Of a DNA stretch of 64,000 nt, positions 1 to 11,546 are shown piece by piece. The stretch is from Eretmocerus hayati. Taxonomy: Eukaryota > Arthropoda > Insecta > Hymenoptera > Aphelinidae. The stretch's first letter is position 1, and each line of letters starts with the position of its first letter. Both the position numbers and the translations under genes were made by a program. The stretch is from contig CM056742.1 in assembly GCA_029851415.1 (NCBI GenBank), forward strand, positions 96,702,976 to 96,766,975. The letters are read 5' to 3'. A model generated the notes under the pieces. It was given only the letters and a program-made list of their open reading frames with translations. It was not told the origin of the DNA and ran no database searches.

Positions 1-1
1 A

Positions 2-1018
2 AGCGTCAAAGAGTACTGCTGCAATAATCGCTTATTAGTCTATAAATTACTTTCAAAATTCATGTCCATGAATAAAATGGGAGCTGATACCGCTTTAGAG
101 ATCAGTCGTCTTCGCAACGGAGTGAACAATGTTTTGAAAGCTCTGAAATCATTGAATTGTCAAATCAATACTTGGGACCCCATGGTCGTTTTTCTAGTAG
201 TGATGCGTCTTACTCCTGCACTGCAAAAAGATTGGGAATCTCATGTCGCACAATCAGAAAATCCGAAGCAATGTCCTAGCTACAAAGTGCTCGATGATTT
301 TCTCGAAACTCAGAGACTGGCTCACGCTCAATTTGAGAGTGCTAAGGAAGCAACTGAGCAGACAGAGAAAAAACCCAGATCTAGTGCCACCACTGATTTA
401 AAGAATCAAAACAAGAATCAGAATACTAAACCCAAAGATTCAAAAGCTGTCCACGTGAATCAAAAAGATAGATCAAAGCCTGGACGTGAGCGACCCGTGT
501 GCATTATTTGCGAGGGTCCTCATTTTTTCACCTTTCGTAATACCTTCAAGGCAAAATCTGTGCCTGAGAGAAAAAGATATATAACCTCACTCGAGAGATG
601 TTTCAATTGCTTTTCTTCCGACCATCTCTTGCCGGAGTGTCCTAGTGACAAACGCTGTGCGGTTTGTAATGGAAAACATCATACGACTATTAATGAAAGT
701 GGGGAGCCCAGTATTCCGAATACCGCTGATCAACTTTCCAAATCAAATACGCCCGCCCAACAATCCAACAGTGCAGCATCTATGTTACAATTAGAATCGA
801 ACCACGTCAATAACATTATTAATAAAGATGACAATGATGGGGAGATTTTCATAGCAACTGCTCGAATCTTAGCTGAATCTACGTTTGGTTCGTCACATGG
901 AATACGGGCAATTGTGGATCAGTGCGCTCAATCTTCATTTATTTCAGAAGGCTTATGCCAATTGCTTCGGTTAAAGAAAAAAACCCGTTATGGTACCTAC
1001 TACGACAGTTGGCGGTAA
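2..1018 (+). pseudogene. BEL/Pao Gag C-terminal part with zinc knuckles and protease start
   Basis: The frame is open from base 2, 20 codons before the first ATG at 62, so this is the inner part of a longer Gag. Residues after the ATG show the helical region typical of Pao Gag (a WDPMVVFLVVMRL stretch followed by the tail around KDWE). A lysine- and serine-rich linker follows, then two Cys/His clusters around 500-700 (CIIC...H, CFNC...H, CAVC...H) of the nucleic-acid-binding knuckle type. Near 910-950 the protease motif region begins (VDQCAQSSFISE). The frame ends at 1018 because of a slip at the A-run near 975-990; the protease continues in the next frame. Gag normally packages the element RNA; this copy is broken. 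Confidence 0.88.
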
Positions 1019-3143
1019 AAGTGGCCCTGTATGCAAAAATGTAGTGGAGGTGACTATACGACCTCGCTTTACTTCCGATAAAAAATCCTTAGTGTCAGCT
1101 TACGTGATTCCTAAGGTTACCCAATATCAACCCAACTCTCTATTCAATGGGGATTGGAAACATTTGAAGAAGCCGCGCTTAGCAGACCCTAATTTCAATA
1201 CCCCTGGTGTTTTTGATATATTACTCAGTGCTCAGATCCACGCACAAATCATACAACAAGGTTCACGTCAGATCCGAAAGGGCGATGCTCCTATAGCTAT
1301 GAAATCGCATTTCGGCTGGATAGTTTCTGGTTCTTCGATGTCTCAAAAATCGTCGAGACCAACAATAAATTTGTGTCTTAATGACTTTGATTCTCAACTC
1401 AATGAAACTCTCCGTTCGTTTTTCGATCGCGAGGAGATTTTAAGGGAACGTTTCTTGTCGGATGATGAACAAAAATGTGTTGAACATTACAATAATAATG
1501 TGAGTCGCACAGAAACCGGCAAATATGTCGTCAAACTTCCACGGAAACCCAACTTTCCAGAGTCAGGTATTCTAGGAGATTCTTACTCCAAAGCACTTCG
1601 AGTTTTTCTAAGTCTGGAAGAGAAGTTTGCAAAGAATCCTGAATTCAGGCACGCGTATGTCAAATCAATGCGAGATTACTTATCGCAAGGTTTCGTGCGC
1701 CTAATATTCACTACCAGTATCCCTGATGATCAATTCTATTTTTTACCTCATCACGGAGTTATCAAAGAGAATAGCTCGACAACTCCAGTGAGAACAGTTT
1801 TCAATGCTTCACTGATCACTGATAAGGGTTACTCGCTCAATGACCATCTCTATACAGGTCCGAATTGGCTACCTGGATTAGTTGATTTATGTACCCAATG
1901 GCGTAAGTATCCTCATGCTTTTGTGGCGGGTATAGAACAAATGTTTTCACAAATTGGCGTCCATCCAGAGGATCAACACCTCCAAACTATTCTGTGGCGA
2001 CAGCACCCCAGTGATGCAATAATGAAACTTTTGTTGACCGTACTGACATTTGGCTATACGAGTAGTCCCTTTTTAGCCATTATGACACTTAAACAGTTAG
2101 TCAAAGATGAAGGTGAACATTTTCCGAGCGCTATTGAAGTAATCAATGAAGAGAGCTACATGGATGACGTAGTATCTGGTGGCTTCTCAATTGAGGAAAT
2201 TTTGACTAAGCAATCGGATACAACTAACCTCCTAAAATCTGGTGGGTTTGAGTTGAGAAAATGGCTCTTAAACACCCCCGAACTCATCGATAAATTACCA
2301 AAAAACGTTTTAGCTGCGGACGACCCTTTGCAAGAGGACTCTTTGTTCTCAGTGCTCGGTATAAGCTGGTGTCCCGCTAATGACATTTCCAAATTCCAAT
2401 TGTCAATTGACCCCTTGACGGTTCCGCTGACAAAGCGTATTGTACTTTCCAAAATTGCTAGGATCTTTGACCCACTGGGTTGGATAACTCCGGTGATCAT
2501 CACCGGTAAAAATTTCATGCAGCTGCTGTGGATAAAAAATGTACCTTGGGATCAGGTACTACTGGATGAATTCACCAAAAAATTTGAGCAATGGTATTCT
2601 TCCTTGACTCACCTTTTAGACTGGCAAATCCCACGTTACTTGGGTATAACAAAAAACGCTCAAAAATACGAGCTACATGGTTATTCCGACGCTTCCAAGA
2701 TAGCGTATGCAGCGGTTGTATACCTACGAGTTCTAGATGATAACTGTAAAGTCACCTTGTTGGGTGCTAAATCAAAAGTTGCACCCATGAAAATCCCCTC
2801 GATTCCGAAATAGGAACTATTCGGCGCTTTGACAGTCGCCCAGCTGCTCAATCGATTTGCATCAAAGCTCAAATTCGATAATTTGTCGATTCATGTGCAC
2901 TGCGATTCAAAAGTAGTATTGCACTGGATTCATGAGCACCCTTCTAAGTGGCCGATTTTAGTTGCCAATAGGTGTGCTGAAATTAAGACTCTGATTCCCA
3001 CTGCCATTTGGCACTACATCAAATCGTCGAAAAACCCTGCAGATGTTGCTTCTAGAGGGTGTTTGGGGAATGAACTCGTCTCGAATCGTCTGTGGTGGGA
3101 GGGACCCCCGACTTGCGAGAACACAATCGCGATTGGAGTCTAA
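990..3143 (+). pseudogene. BEL/Pao protease end, reverse transcriptase and RNase H, one in-frame stop
   Basis: This frame takes over from Gag-protease after the A-run slip. It contains the protease C-terminus, the long Pao-type connector (GVFDILLSAQIHAQI, then HFGWIVSG), and the reverse transcriptase with the catalytic box YMDDVVSG near residue 390. Downstream comes the RNase H part (a YSDASKIAYAAVVYL stretch near 2680-2730). An in-frame TAG at 2811-2813 interrupts RNase H, and the same frame continues to 3143 with the rest of that domain (HVHCDSKVVLHW, then KNPADVASRG). Catalytic RT aspartates are visible, so the loss of function rests on the stop and on frameshifts, not on loss of the active site. 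The short minus-strand frames here are shadows. Confidence 0.9.
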
Positions 3144-4453
3144 CAGGTTATGTCGATTTGAATTTTTCCACCAATCCAGAGAAGTCGACTAATGAAAACA
3201 TTCAAGTATCTGTGAATACCATAACTTCAGAGACTCCGAAGATTCAAATTTGGGATGTGATGAAACGGTACTCTTCTTTCACCAAACTGATTAGAATCAC
3301 TGTATATATTATGAGATTTATTTCAAGAATCGTGAATAGAACGTCTCTCAAAGACAAAGTCTCATGCGTTATTAGCAAATTTCCTGTTCGTTCAGATCAG
3401 CTCATTGACAGCAGTGAAATTCGCCACGCTAAACTTGTCATGAGCTATCTTACTCAGTTAGCTTATTTTCCATTTGAATATAAAATGCTGCAAGAAGGTA
3501 AAATTCTACCTAAAACAAATGCCTTGAATTCCTTGAACCCCGTGCTGAAGGACGATTTGTTGAGAGTAGGTAGCAGAATCGAAGATTCAGATCTATGTGA
3601 CGATGAGAGATTTCCCGTTATCTTACCTACAAAATCTACTCTGACGGAGCTCTTGATTCGATATTTTTGTCACATCACGTTGCACGGTGGTACTCAACTG
3701 ACTCTTCCTACTAGCCGACAAATGTTTTGGATTATTCGAGGGAAAAGTGCAGTGAAAGTTATTATTGATAATTGCACCAGTTGTCAAAGATACAGAGCTA
3801 CTCCGCAGTATCAAATGATGGCAGCTCTACCTCAAGAACGGGTAGTGCCTACGCGTCCATTTAAGAAATCAGGTGTAGATTACGCAGGTCCATTTAAGTT
3901 GCTAGCTTCACGCAATCGCGGACAAATTTCCTACGAGGGTTATTTCATCATTTTCATTTGTCTTTGCACAAAAGCCATTCACCTTGGAGCTGTCTCCGAT
4001 TACACTACAGAGTCGTATCTAGCCGCGTTCGACAGATTCACGGCAAGACGAGGACCTTGTGAGCTTCTCATAAATGATCAAGGTCAGAATTTGGCAGGAG
4101 CGGATGCCGAACTTAGAAAAATGTTCACCAAAAATTCACCCTACTCCAATTTCCCAATCCCTTAGCAATTTGGGGACAAATTGGCGTTTTAATCCACCAC
4201 CCGCCCCACATTTTGGAGGAATTTGGGAAGCGGGGATAAGGCAGTGAAACATCACCTAAAGAGGGTAGTGGGAGAAACAATACTCACCTTTGAGGAATTC
4301 ACAACAGTCCTTAATCAAGTGGAGGCATGCCTCAACTCTCGGCCGCTCATGCCCCTCAGCAATGACCCTTCTGATCTAGAGGCTCTCAAACCTGCCCATT
4401 TTTCTGATAGGAGAGCCATCCCTACTCATAGTCAAGGACAGAGTTACCAATGA
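3092..4453 (+). pseudogene. BEL/Pao integrase, frameshifted
   Basis: The reading frame changes near a C-run at 3104-3109. The integrase zinc-binding HHCC region is at about 3670-3800 (HITLHGG, then CTSCQR). The integrase core follows, with the hallmark GVDYAGPF around 3875-3895 and a second catalytic region around LINDQGQNLAGAD. Another frame change near 4150 moves the remainder (PHFGG, then the ACLNSRPL region at 4320-4350) into a different frame. In Pao elements this enzyme inserts the cDNA into the chromosome. The copy is disabled by the shifts. Confidence 0.88.
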
Positions 4454-4780
4454 CAAAGTGTCACCTCCACGACGCTGGAAAATCATCACACAAATGGTCC
4501 AACAACTTTGGGAACGTTGGTCGCACCAGTATCTCCATACGCTCATAAACGAAATAAGTGGACCTCAGTACAACCTAACTTTGCTGAAGGTGACCTGGTT
4601 TTAGTAAGGAACGAGATCACACCACCGTCCAGATGGCCACTGGGCCGAATCATCAAGACACTCCCTGGAAAAGATGGGATTGTTCGAGTCGCGCAGGTGC
4701 GCACAGCTACCACCATCCTGGATCGACCGATTGTGAAGTTGGTGAAATTATTTCGCCCACAAAGTGAAGATGAAGAGTGA
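4440..4780 (+). pseudogene. BEL/Pao C-terminal domain downstream of integrase
   Basis: The last ninety residues contain the conserved run NFAEGDLVLVRNE, a PPSRWPLGRI core, and a VRVAQVRT...RPIVKLVKLF ending. This is the usual tail after Pao integrases. The stop at 4778-4780 is followed by an AT-rich untranslated stretch. The upstream end of this domain (RRWKIITQMVQQLWERW at about 4468-4520) is in another frame, so the domain is also split. Confidence 0.85.
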
Positions 4781-4971
4781 TCTGTGCAGTGTTGCTTAGA
4801 ATCTATGAATTTTTCGTTTTTTCTTTCTTGAAATCATTGAACAGTTTGGATTAATTTCTCCAGATGAAATTGAATAATGACTCTATATTTTTCACTACAA
4901 GTGAACTCTTAATTCTCCACACTTTTATGAAATCCTTTGTTCATTTCAATGAAATCTATTCTTTTTTTTTC

Positions 4972-5340
4972 TCGAGGTGGGAGGATGTTCATGTAGCACC
5001 GATCAAACAATGTCCGCGACAGCACACATACATTCACGCACACATTAGCTAAGCCATCAAGTGGCATTAGATGCTCAACCGGCAGTAGAACCGACTGCAG
5101 TATATATATATATATATATATATATAGACATTCAGCCGCTCGGCTATAGGCCTCCCGCTCTGCTCCGGTTCAGTCAGTCTTCTTGTGGATCGCGAACAGT
5201 GTAACTGAGGGGATTTCAGGATATCGGGAAGTCTAGGTGGGGATGACAATTGAACACAACGAAGTTGGAATAAATAATATATATTAAGAATAATATGTAC
5301 AAGAGAATTAATAAGGATATATTTAATTGCCCTCAAGCCT
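4972..5340 (+). repeat. Probable 3' LTR start of the BEL/Pao element, right end not defined
   Basis: A purine-rich tract at about 4972-4985 (GAGGTGGGAGGA) is followed by TGTTCATGTAGCACC from 4986, the form expected for a polypurine tract followed by an LTR beginning TGT. A (TA)n run lies at 5100-5126 and an AATAAA at about 5269. Since the 5' LTR is outside the window, the right end cannot be fixed by comparison; anywhere from about 5340 to 5600 is possible. Confidence 0.5.
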
Positions 5341-6230
5341 TGGCTAATCCACTGCTACTCTAATACACTGTAATAACCCTAAAAACTGTTGATGGAAATA
5401 CAATTCATCTGAAGTTACTTGAACGGAATAATACGGGTACTGTTCTATTCATCTCAAGAGCTCCTTGCGATGAGCAGCACAGCGACTGGCTAGTGAACTA
5501 GTCTGTCAGTGGACTCCTGACAGCGACATTTGATGGAGCTCCCACCGAATGCCTTCACCCCGGTCGGTTTCCGCGGGCGGGTTATACAGGTTACAATTTC
5601 CTAACTAATCTTACATATCTTGGTGCTCTCAGGAAGATCTAGGATGGCTGATATCCAGAGCTCCTGGATAACATTTCTGCCTCGGTGCTCCCGAGGTCTA
5701 TCTATCACGACTCTAGAGCTCCTAAAGCCGAGAAAGATCGAGAGAGTTAATACTTGGAGCTCCCAAGATTAACTAGTGAGTTGAGCCCGAGCTCCGGGCC
5801 GACTCACTGTGCTTCTGCGATTGGGCTGGTTTCCTTCCTATGGTCCTCTGTTCCACTTGTGAGAGAGATTGGTGTCCACCTGGCGGTTACCCGTGTAAGC
5901 ATACAGTTGGCCTGGTGCCTGTGGCATTACTGCGCGGGCACGCCGATGCTCAGCGGGTTGTGGTAGTGTAGGGGTGCCCGTCGCAACAGTACGCACACTC
6001 TCCACCACCTCGAGCATGTATCATATTGCTCAATATAGTTTTGCGAACAGTTCAATTGAACCTCTCCTCTAGTTCATCCTGCATTCACCTGAATCCAACC
6101 CCGCATATAAACACGCTGCATGCTGCACCCCCCAACATTGCTTACAGCGTAGTGCATGCGGTGGCCACCTATACTGCCGTACATAGTGAGAAAGTACGTA
6201 ACCGCCATTTTTGAAGATTTTGAGTTATTT
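5340..6230. other. No gene recognised; GAGCTCC-rich stretch
   Basis: I see no coding region that I can support. The segment is less AT-rich than its surroundings and has recurring GAGCTCC or GTGCTCC words at irregular spacing (about 5458-5790), which may be the remainder of the BEL LTR or an unrelated repeat. Confidence 0.4.
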
Positions 6231-6234
6231 ATAT

Positions 6235-6429
6235 CGTTGGATAGCTGGTGAAATACTCTAGTACTTCATTAATTATTGAGATAAAAGAGACACGGAGCCG
6301 TAAGTATGGTTTACCGGTCGTGTGCCGTCTGACTGGCTACTGGCTATACAGTGGGTGCGTCTTCTATACTCTGTGCTGTACCAGCTCATACTTGGCTGTA
6401 CCTGGCTGTACCAGTCCGTGCTTGTTACA
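6235..6429 (-). repeat. 3' LTR remnant of the gypsy element
   Basis: This shares sequence with the right LTR from about the ATTATTGAG/ATTATCGG stretch through GAGACACGGAGCCGTA to GGCTGTACC. On the minus strand a purine tract (GGAGGCTGGTGAAAGGAG, at about 6432-6450) directly precedes a TGTAAC start at 6429. The left end near 6235 is approximate. Confidence 0.65.
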
Positions 6430-6483
6430 AACTCCTTTCACCAGCCTCCAAACCACCATATATGGTTCGATGCATATTTGCTA

Positions 6484-7818
6484 TTAATATAGTGTGAAGG
6501 TCTTGCATTCCTTCCACTGCGTATCATATTTACTCTGGCGTATAACTATTCGTAATACACTACAACTCCCCTGCTCTTCTTTTTGAGATCGGGTCGCTGT
6601 TATTTTAGCAATTCGAGACGAACGCCTCGGTATATTTCGATCATTCACAGGGTACAGTTTGTTCTTACATTTTTTTGAAACATTTGTGTGTACATATGAT
6701 TTTTCAAAATTATCATTACACATCAACTCCCCTCCTCTTAAAGTAGGTCCTAGTTGAGTTCTGACGATTTGGTTTGCGTGTCGTTTTGTCACATACCCGT
6801 CATTGAATTTTATTTCATACATCACAGGAGATATTTGTCTTACAATTCTCGCTTGCGTCTTATTCTCAGAGTGCGTCCTATGTTCGTCCACAGAAACAAT
6901 TTCTTTCTCTCCAAATTATATTCGTTTGTTACCCTGCTTATGTCGTGCTTGATCAAATTTGTGATTTTCAACATTGCTAATTGAATTGAGAATCATCAAT
7001 AAATCAAATCTTGTGCGCAAATCTCTTTTGAGAAATAGATTTGCTGGTGTTCTGTTTGTTGTCGAGTGTTCCGTGTTCCTATAATTACTCAAAAATCTAT
7101 CTATCTAAAATTCTAGTGAATGGCCTTCTTCAATCATTTTTTCTACTTTGTGTTTGACCGTTTTGACGAAATTCCCTGCTGTGCCGTTAGTAGCAGGATG
7201 ATAAGATGCTGAAAATGTATGTTCCATCTTGTATTGCTTCAGATATTTTCCGAATTCGTGGCTCGATAGTTGTGGACCGTTATTGCTCACTATGTGGTGA
7301 GGGAGACCATAACGCAAAGAAATTTCGTCTAGCTTTCGTATCAGATTGTACGAAGTTGTGTCCTTTTTCATGTTAATTACTTCTGGCCATTTGGAATGTG
7401 CCTCCAAGATGATCAAAAACATGGAATTGTGAAATGGACCCATAAAGTCAATGTGAATACGTGACCAAGGTTGATTAGGCTATTGCCACGGTGTAAGTGG
7501 TACTTTTCGTGGTTCTGCTCGTGTTGATAGGCAAATTCTACACGAAACTGCAATTCGTTTAATGTCTTTATCGATATGTGGCCCCCAGAAATAATTGCGT
7601 GCTATTTGCTTCATCTTCACTATACCAAGATGTGGAGAATAAAGTTCATCCAGTATGTTTCTCTGTAAAGTTCCTGGAATTATTATTCTGTAACCCCATG
7701 ACAAACATCCTTGTTCAAAGCTCACTTCGTGTCTCCTACGATGAATGCTTTTCTCTATGTCATTCAATGTTTCTATTTTAGGCCATGACGTCTGTATGTA
7801 TGATATGACCTTCCTCAA
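6484..7818 (-). pseudogene. Ty3/gypsy integrase, catalytic residue lost
   Basis: Three frame pieces on the minus strand. At 7818-7480 is the zinc-binding region (HLGIVKMKQIARNYFWG, then CRICLSTRAEP). At 7443-7105 is the core, with FLIILEAHSKWPEV for the first catalytic strand. The second, normally D-N-G-P, reads SNNGPQ, so the catalytic aspartate is replaced by asparagine; the segment continues with HPATNGTAGNFVKTVKHKV. At 6891-6484 is the C-terminal part (QARIVRQISPVMYEIKF...RHANQIV). A stop near 7480 and a shift near 7100 separate them. Known function is cDNA insertion; this copy is inactive. Confidence 0.88.
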
Positions 7819-7987
7819 TATCTTGTCGTGTGAAGTTGCTTTTACAACTTTTGGGAAATCAATAATCGTGCATTCATTCCGTATGAAATTGATAATTGTG
7901 TATTCTGTTTCTAATACCGGCGTTGTGTCCGCGATCAGTAACCTAGAAAGCGCGTCGCAGTTTCCGTTAGCTTTCGATTTTACTACT

Positions 7988-9287
7988 TCAATGGTATATC
8001 TGTAGCCTGATAAAAAAATATGCCCAGCGTAATAGTCTGCTGTTTAGCATTTTCGACATATCTCTATCGACAAAAATATATTTTAAAGCTTCATTGTCAG
8101 TTTTCAGAATGATGTCATTCCCGTGAACGTATTGATGAAATTTTCTGAAACTGAAAATGATCGCTCCTGCTTCTTTATCGATTACTGCTCTATGTTTCTC
8201 GGATTCTGGAATTATCTTGGATGCGAATGCTTTAGGTTTCTCAGAACCGTTTTCGTACCTGTGTGACAAAATTGCTGAAACCCCTACGTCGCTATCATCG
8301 TATGCCATGACAAGTTTCATGATTGGATCGTAGATTGCTAAAACTTTATTTGAAGATATTTCTTCCTTGATCCAATCGAATGCTTTTTGACATCCGTTAG
8401 TCCAAGTCCAATTTTTGTTTTTGATTTGATTATAGACAGGATGAATGTGTTCCGCTCTATATGTTAAGAATCTTTCGTAAAAGTTTACGAGACCTGAAAA
8501 AGCTTCTAGTTCCTCTGGATTTTTTGGTATTGGCGCTGTCGTAATTGCGTCTACCTTTGATTGACTCGGCTTCAGCCCTTCTTTGTCTATGACAAAGCCT
8601 AGAATTTCAATTTTATCTTTGAAAGAATCGCATTTTCCGAGGTTTACGCGTAAGCCTGCGTGTTGCAATCGTTCAAAAATTTTTGTCAGTATTTGTAAAT
8701 GCTCAGAATCTGTTTTTTCTATGCAATATATATTATCTATATAAAACACTGTATGATCTATACCTTCCAGGACGTCTTCTAAAATATCCTGTACTTCTGC
8801 GGGGTTTGAGGCTATGTCTCCTCTTCAGCGTGTGTATCTGTGTAACCCTTCGTGTGAAATTATTGTCACGGCGTCTCTCGATTCGTCATCGAGTTGAGAT
8901 TGCATAAATGCGTGTGTCAGATCGATCTGAGACCATCTCCCGTATTCGTAACGTATGAAAGATTTTTCCTTTCTGGGGAATGGGGTGTCTTTTGATCATT
9001 AATTGTGGGTCAATCGTCATTTTGGAATTTCCACAAATGCGTACCTCACCATTCTCTTCCAAAACTGGGATAATGGGTGTTGTCCATTCACTACAGGAAA
9101 CCAGTTCTAGATTGCCTAGTTTTACTAGTCTGTCTAACTCTTTGGAGATTTTCTGTGTTAAAGCAAATGGCGCGTAATATGGCTTCATTTGTATCGGTTT
9201 TGCGTCTTCCTTGAAGACCAAATGTATCTTCCTACCTTTGTAACACCCTTGCGTGTTCGGAAAAAAAATTGGGAATTTCGAAAGCAT
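7988..9287 (-). pseudogene. Ty3/gypsy reverse transcriptase and RNase H, active-site change
   Basis: The minus-strand piece 9287-8886 gives the RT fingers and palm start (KPYYAPFALTQKISKELDRL, WTTPIIPVLEENGEVRIC). The piece 8749-7988 gives the palm box as YIDNI in place of the usual Y-x-D-D, then the thumb (LGFVIDKEGLKPSQSKVDAI), the connection, and the RNase H start (MAYDDSDVGVSAILSH, ALKYIF). About 135 bases between the pieces are in another frame. The D-to-N change in the polymerase box together with the frameshift makes the enzyme non-functional. Confidence 0.9.
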
Positions 9288-9414
9288 TTGCTTCCTAATG
9301 TCCTCACTCTGTATTTGTAGAATATTTGAGTAATTTGTATTTTCCCATAATTTTAACGGCCAGAGTCCAAAAGCTGCTGACTATTGTCTACCCAAAAAAA
9401 TTGGTCCTTTGCCT

Positions 9415-9765
9415 TTAATAACATAGAAAGTCCGAAATTTTACTAATTCCATCAAATACTACTTTTAATGACTCTAGTTTTCCAATAGGATGAAGCGGTG
9501 TTCCACCGTAACTCTTGAGCTCAGGATCACATTCTCTCAGTGATAATTTTGGAAAGATTCTATTCTTATCGATTTCGGATACAACTGAAACATATGTACC
9601 CTTATCTAGTTCCATTTTGACTCAAATATTATCGATTGTTAAGTCAAAATACAATGGTTCTGCTTTGATGTTTTCTCAAGAACATTCTGATATTCGGAAA
9701 AAATTTGTGTTTGAAACCGTATCTTCATCATGCTATTCATTTTCTGAAACTTTTACTTGCTTATT
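9415..9765 (-). pseudogene. Ty3/gypsy aspartic protease remnant
   Basis: On the minus strand the frame at 9615-9415 reads MELDKGTYVSVVSE, where a retropepsin would have D-[ST]-G at the DKG position; a catalytic threonine or serine is replaced by lysine. The C-terminal half follows (YGGTPLHPIGKL). Upstream, up to 9765, lies broken linker between Gag and protease, cut by the palindromic insertion. Confidence 0.75.
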
Positions 9766-11546
9766 GATGAATTCCACGCCAAAGCGACCTACGAAAAGGG
9801 GTCATCTCTCAGATTCTTTTTTAACCTTTTTCATTCGATTCTATGGCCCAAAATAGGAACTTTGGAGCACCTATGGGTCCCAAAAAAAATTTCTCCTCTC
9901 CATTGCACGCACATCCGTCAACAGACCGAAAATTTATCGTGTAAAAATCGATGCTCTTTTATTCACGAAAATGGGAATATTTCGAGTTTTTGGATAGCTG
10001 TCGATTTGCGGGTTGCGGCATGTGAAAGGGCATCAAAAAACCTATCGAAAACGTTGCGGGAAATTCCTTCTCTGTGATTTGGGGGCCTCCTGGAGGCAAA
10101 AGAGTGTTTTTCACTAAAATGTTGATTTCTCAGAAAGCCATTTTTTTTATTTTTTTAAAATCATAGACTTGATGTAAAATTTTGCGTTCTTTCGAAAAAA
10201 ATGGGTTTCAGAGAAGTTTGGGATGATCCAAGTGACTTATGAGCCATTTTTTGAAAATTCGACTTTTTCGGTTTCAGAAAAAGGCGATTTTCCGCGCATG
10301 CGCACAAACGTAGACTTTCGGGACCACTTTCAATGGAAAGCTGACAAAATTTTCTATAAACTGACTACCCGCAAAGTTGAAATTCATGCACTGAAACGCG
10401 ATCTGCAAGGATTAATCATGTCGAATCAAAATCACATGAAAATTCAGCCCATTAACGCCTTCGTGGCGCCTGCTGAGATGACACATTCACGAGATCTTCT
10501 CGGGACTCAATTTTGAGGACGAAATTGACCTGTAAAAAATTCGGACCACATGATTTCAACGTAAAATTGTATGAACTTTCAAAATATGCGATGAAAAACC
10601 CCGTTTGAGGCGAACCCGAGGTGCTACATTCAATTTTTTTCCAGAAAATACGATATTTCACATTCAAAATTGTGAAAAATTGAATGTAGCACCTCGGGTT
10701 CGCCTCAAACGGGGTTTTTCATCACATATTTTGAAAGTTCATACAATTTTACGTTGAAACCATGTGGTCCGAATTTTTTTCAGGTCAATTTCGTACTCAA
10801 ATTGAGTCCCGAGAAGATCTCGTGAATGTGTCATCTCAGCAGGCGCCACGAAGGCGTTAATGGGCTGAATTTTCATGTGATTTTGATTCGACATGATTAA
10901 TCCTTGCAGATCGCGTTTCAGTGCATGAATTTCAACTTTGCGGGTAGTCATTTGATGGGAAATTTTGTCAGCTTTCTATTGAAAGTGGTCTCGAAAGTCT
11001 ACGTTTGTGCGCATGCGCAGAAAATCGCCTTTTTCTGAAACCGAAAAAATCGAATTTTCAAAAAATGGCTCATAAGTCACTTGGATCATTCCAAACTTCT
11101 CTGAAACCCATTTTTTTCGAAAGAACGCAAAATTTTACATCAAGTATATGATTTTAAAAAAATAAAAAAAATGGCTTTTTGAGAAATCAACATTTTAGTG
11201 AAAAACACTCTTTTGCCTCCAGGAGGCCCCCAAACCACAGAGAAGGAATTTCCGGCAACGTTTTCGATAGGTTTTTTGATGCCCTTTCAGATGCCGCAAC
11301 CCGCAAATCGACAGCTATTCAAAAACTCGAAATATTCCCATTTTCGTGAATAAAAGAGCATCGATTTTTACACGATAAATTTTCGGTCTGTTGACGGATG
11401 TGCGTGCAATGGAGAGGAGAAATTTTTTTTGGGCCCCATAGGTGGTCCGAAGTTCCTAATTTGGGCCATAGAATCGAATAAAAAAGGTTAAAAAAGAATC
11501 TGAGAGATGACCCCTTTCCGTAGGTCGCTTTGGCGTGGTATTCATC
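9766..11546. mobile_element. 1781-bp near-perfect palindromic element inserted in gypsy gag-pol
   Basis: The two halves are inverted copies meeting near 10660, with a spacer of only a few tens of bases. The ends read GATGAATTCCACGCCAAAG on the left and its near-complement on the right, and both flanks carry TATT (9762-9765 and 11547-11550), a probable 4-bp target duplication. The gypsy frame lies on either side: zinc knuckles to the right, protease to the left. The only long frames inside are mirrored between the two arms (for example 9757-10077 + against 11319-11621 -), which is what a palindrome does by itself; there is no transposase. Repeated point differences between arms show some age. 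Confidence 0.9.

Larger units (their letters stand above)
1..4780 (+). mobile_element. BEL/Pao LTR retrotransposon, degenerate, 5' end outside the window
   Basis: Gag-tail, zinc knuckles, protease, reverse transcriptase, RNase H, integrase and a C-terminal integrase-associated domain follow in the BEL/Pao order on the + strand. The reading frame is already open at base 2, in the Gag helical region, so the 5' LTR and Gag start lie to the left of the window. The frame is broken at least four times: a frameshift at an A-run near 975-990, an in-frame TAG at 2811-2813, a frameshift at a C-run near 3104-3109, and shifts near 4150 and 4440. It cannot make its own full polyprotein. The single long arrangement and few lesions suggest a fairly recent death. 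Family assignment is by motif recognition. Confidence 0.93.
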
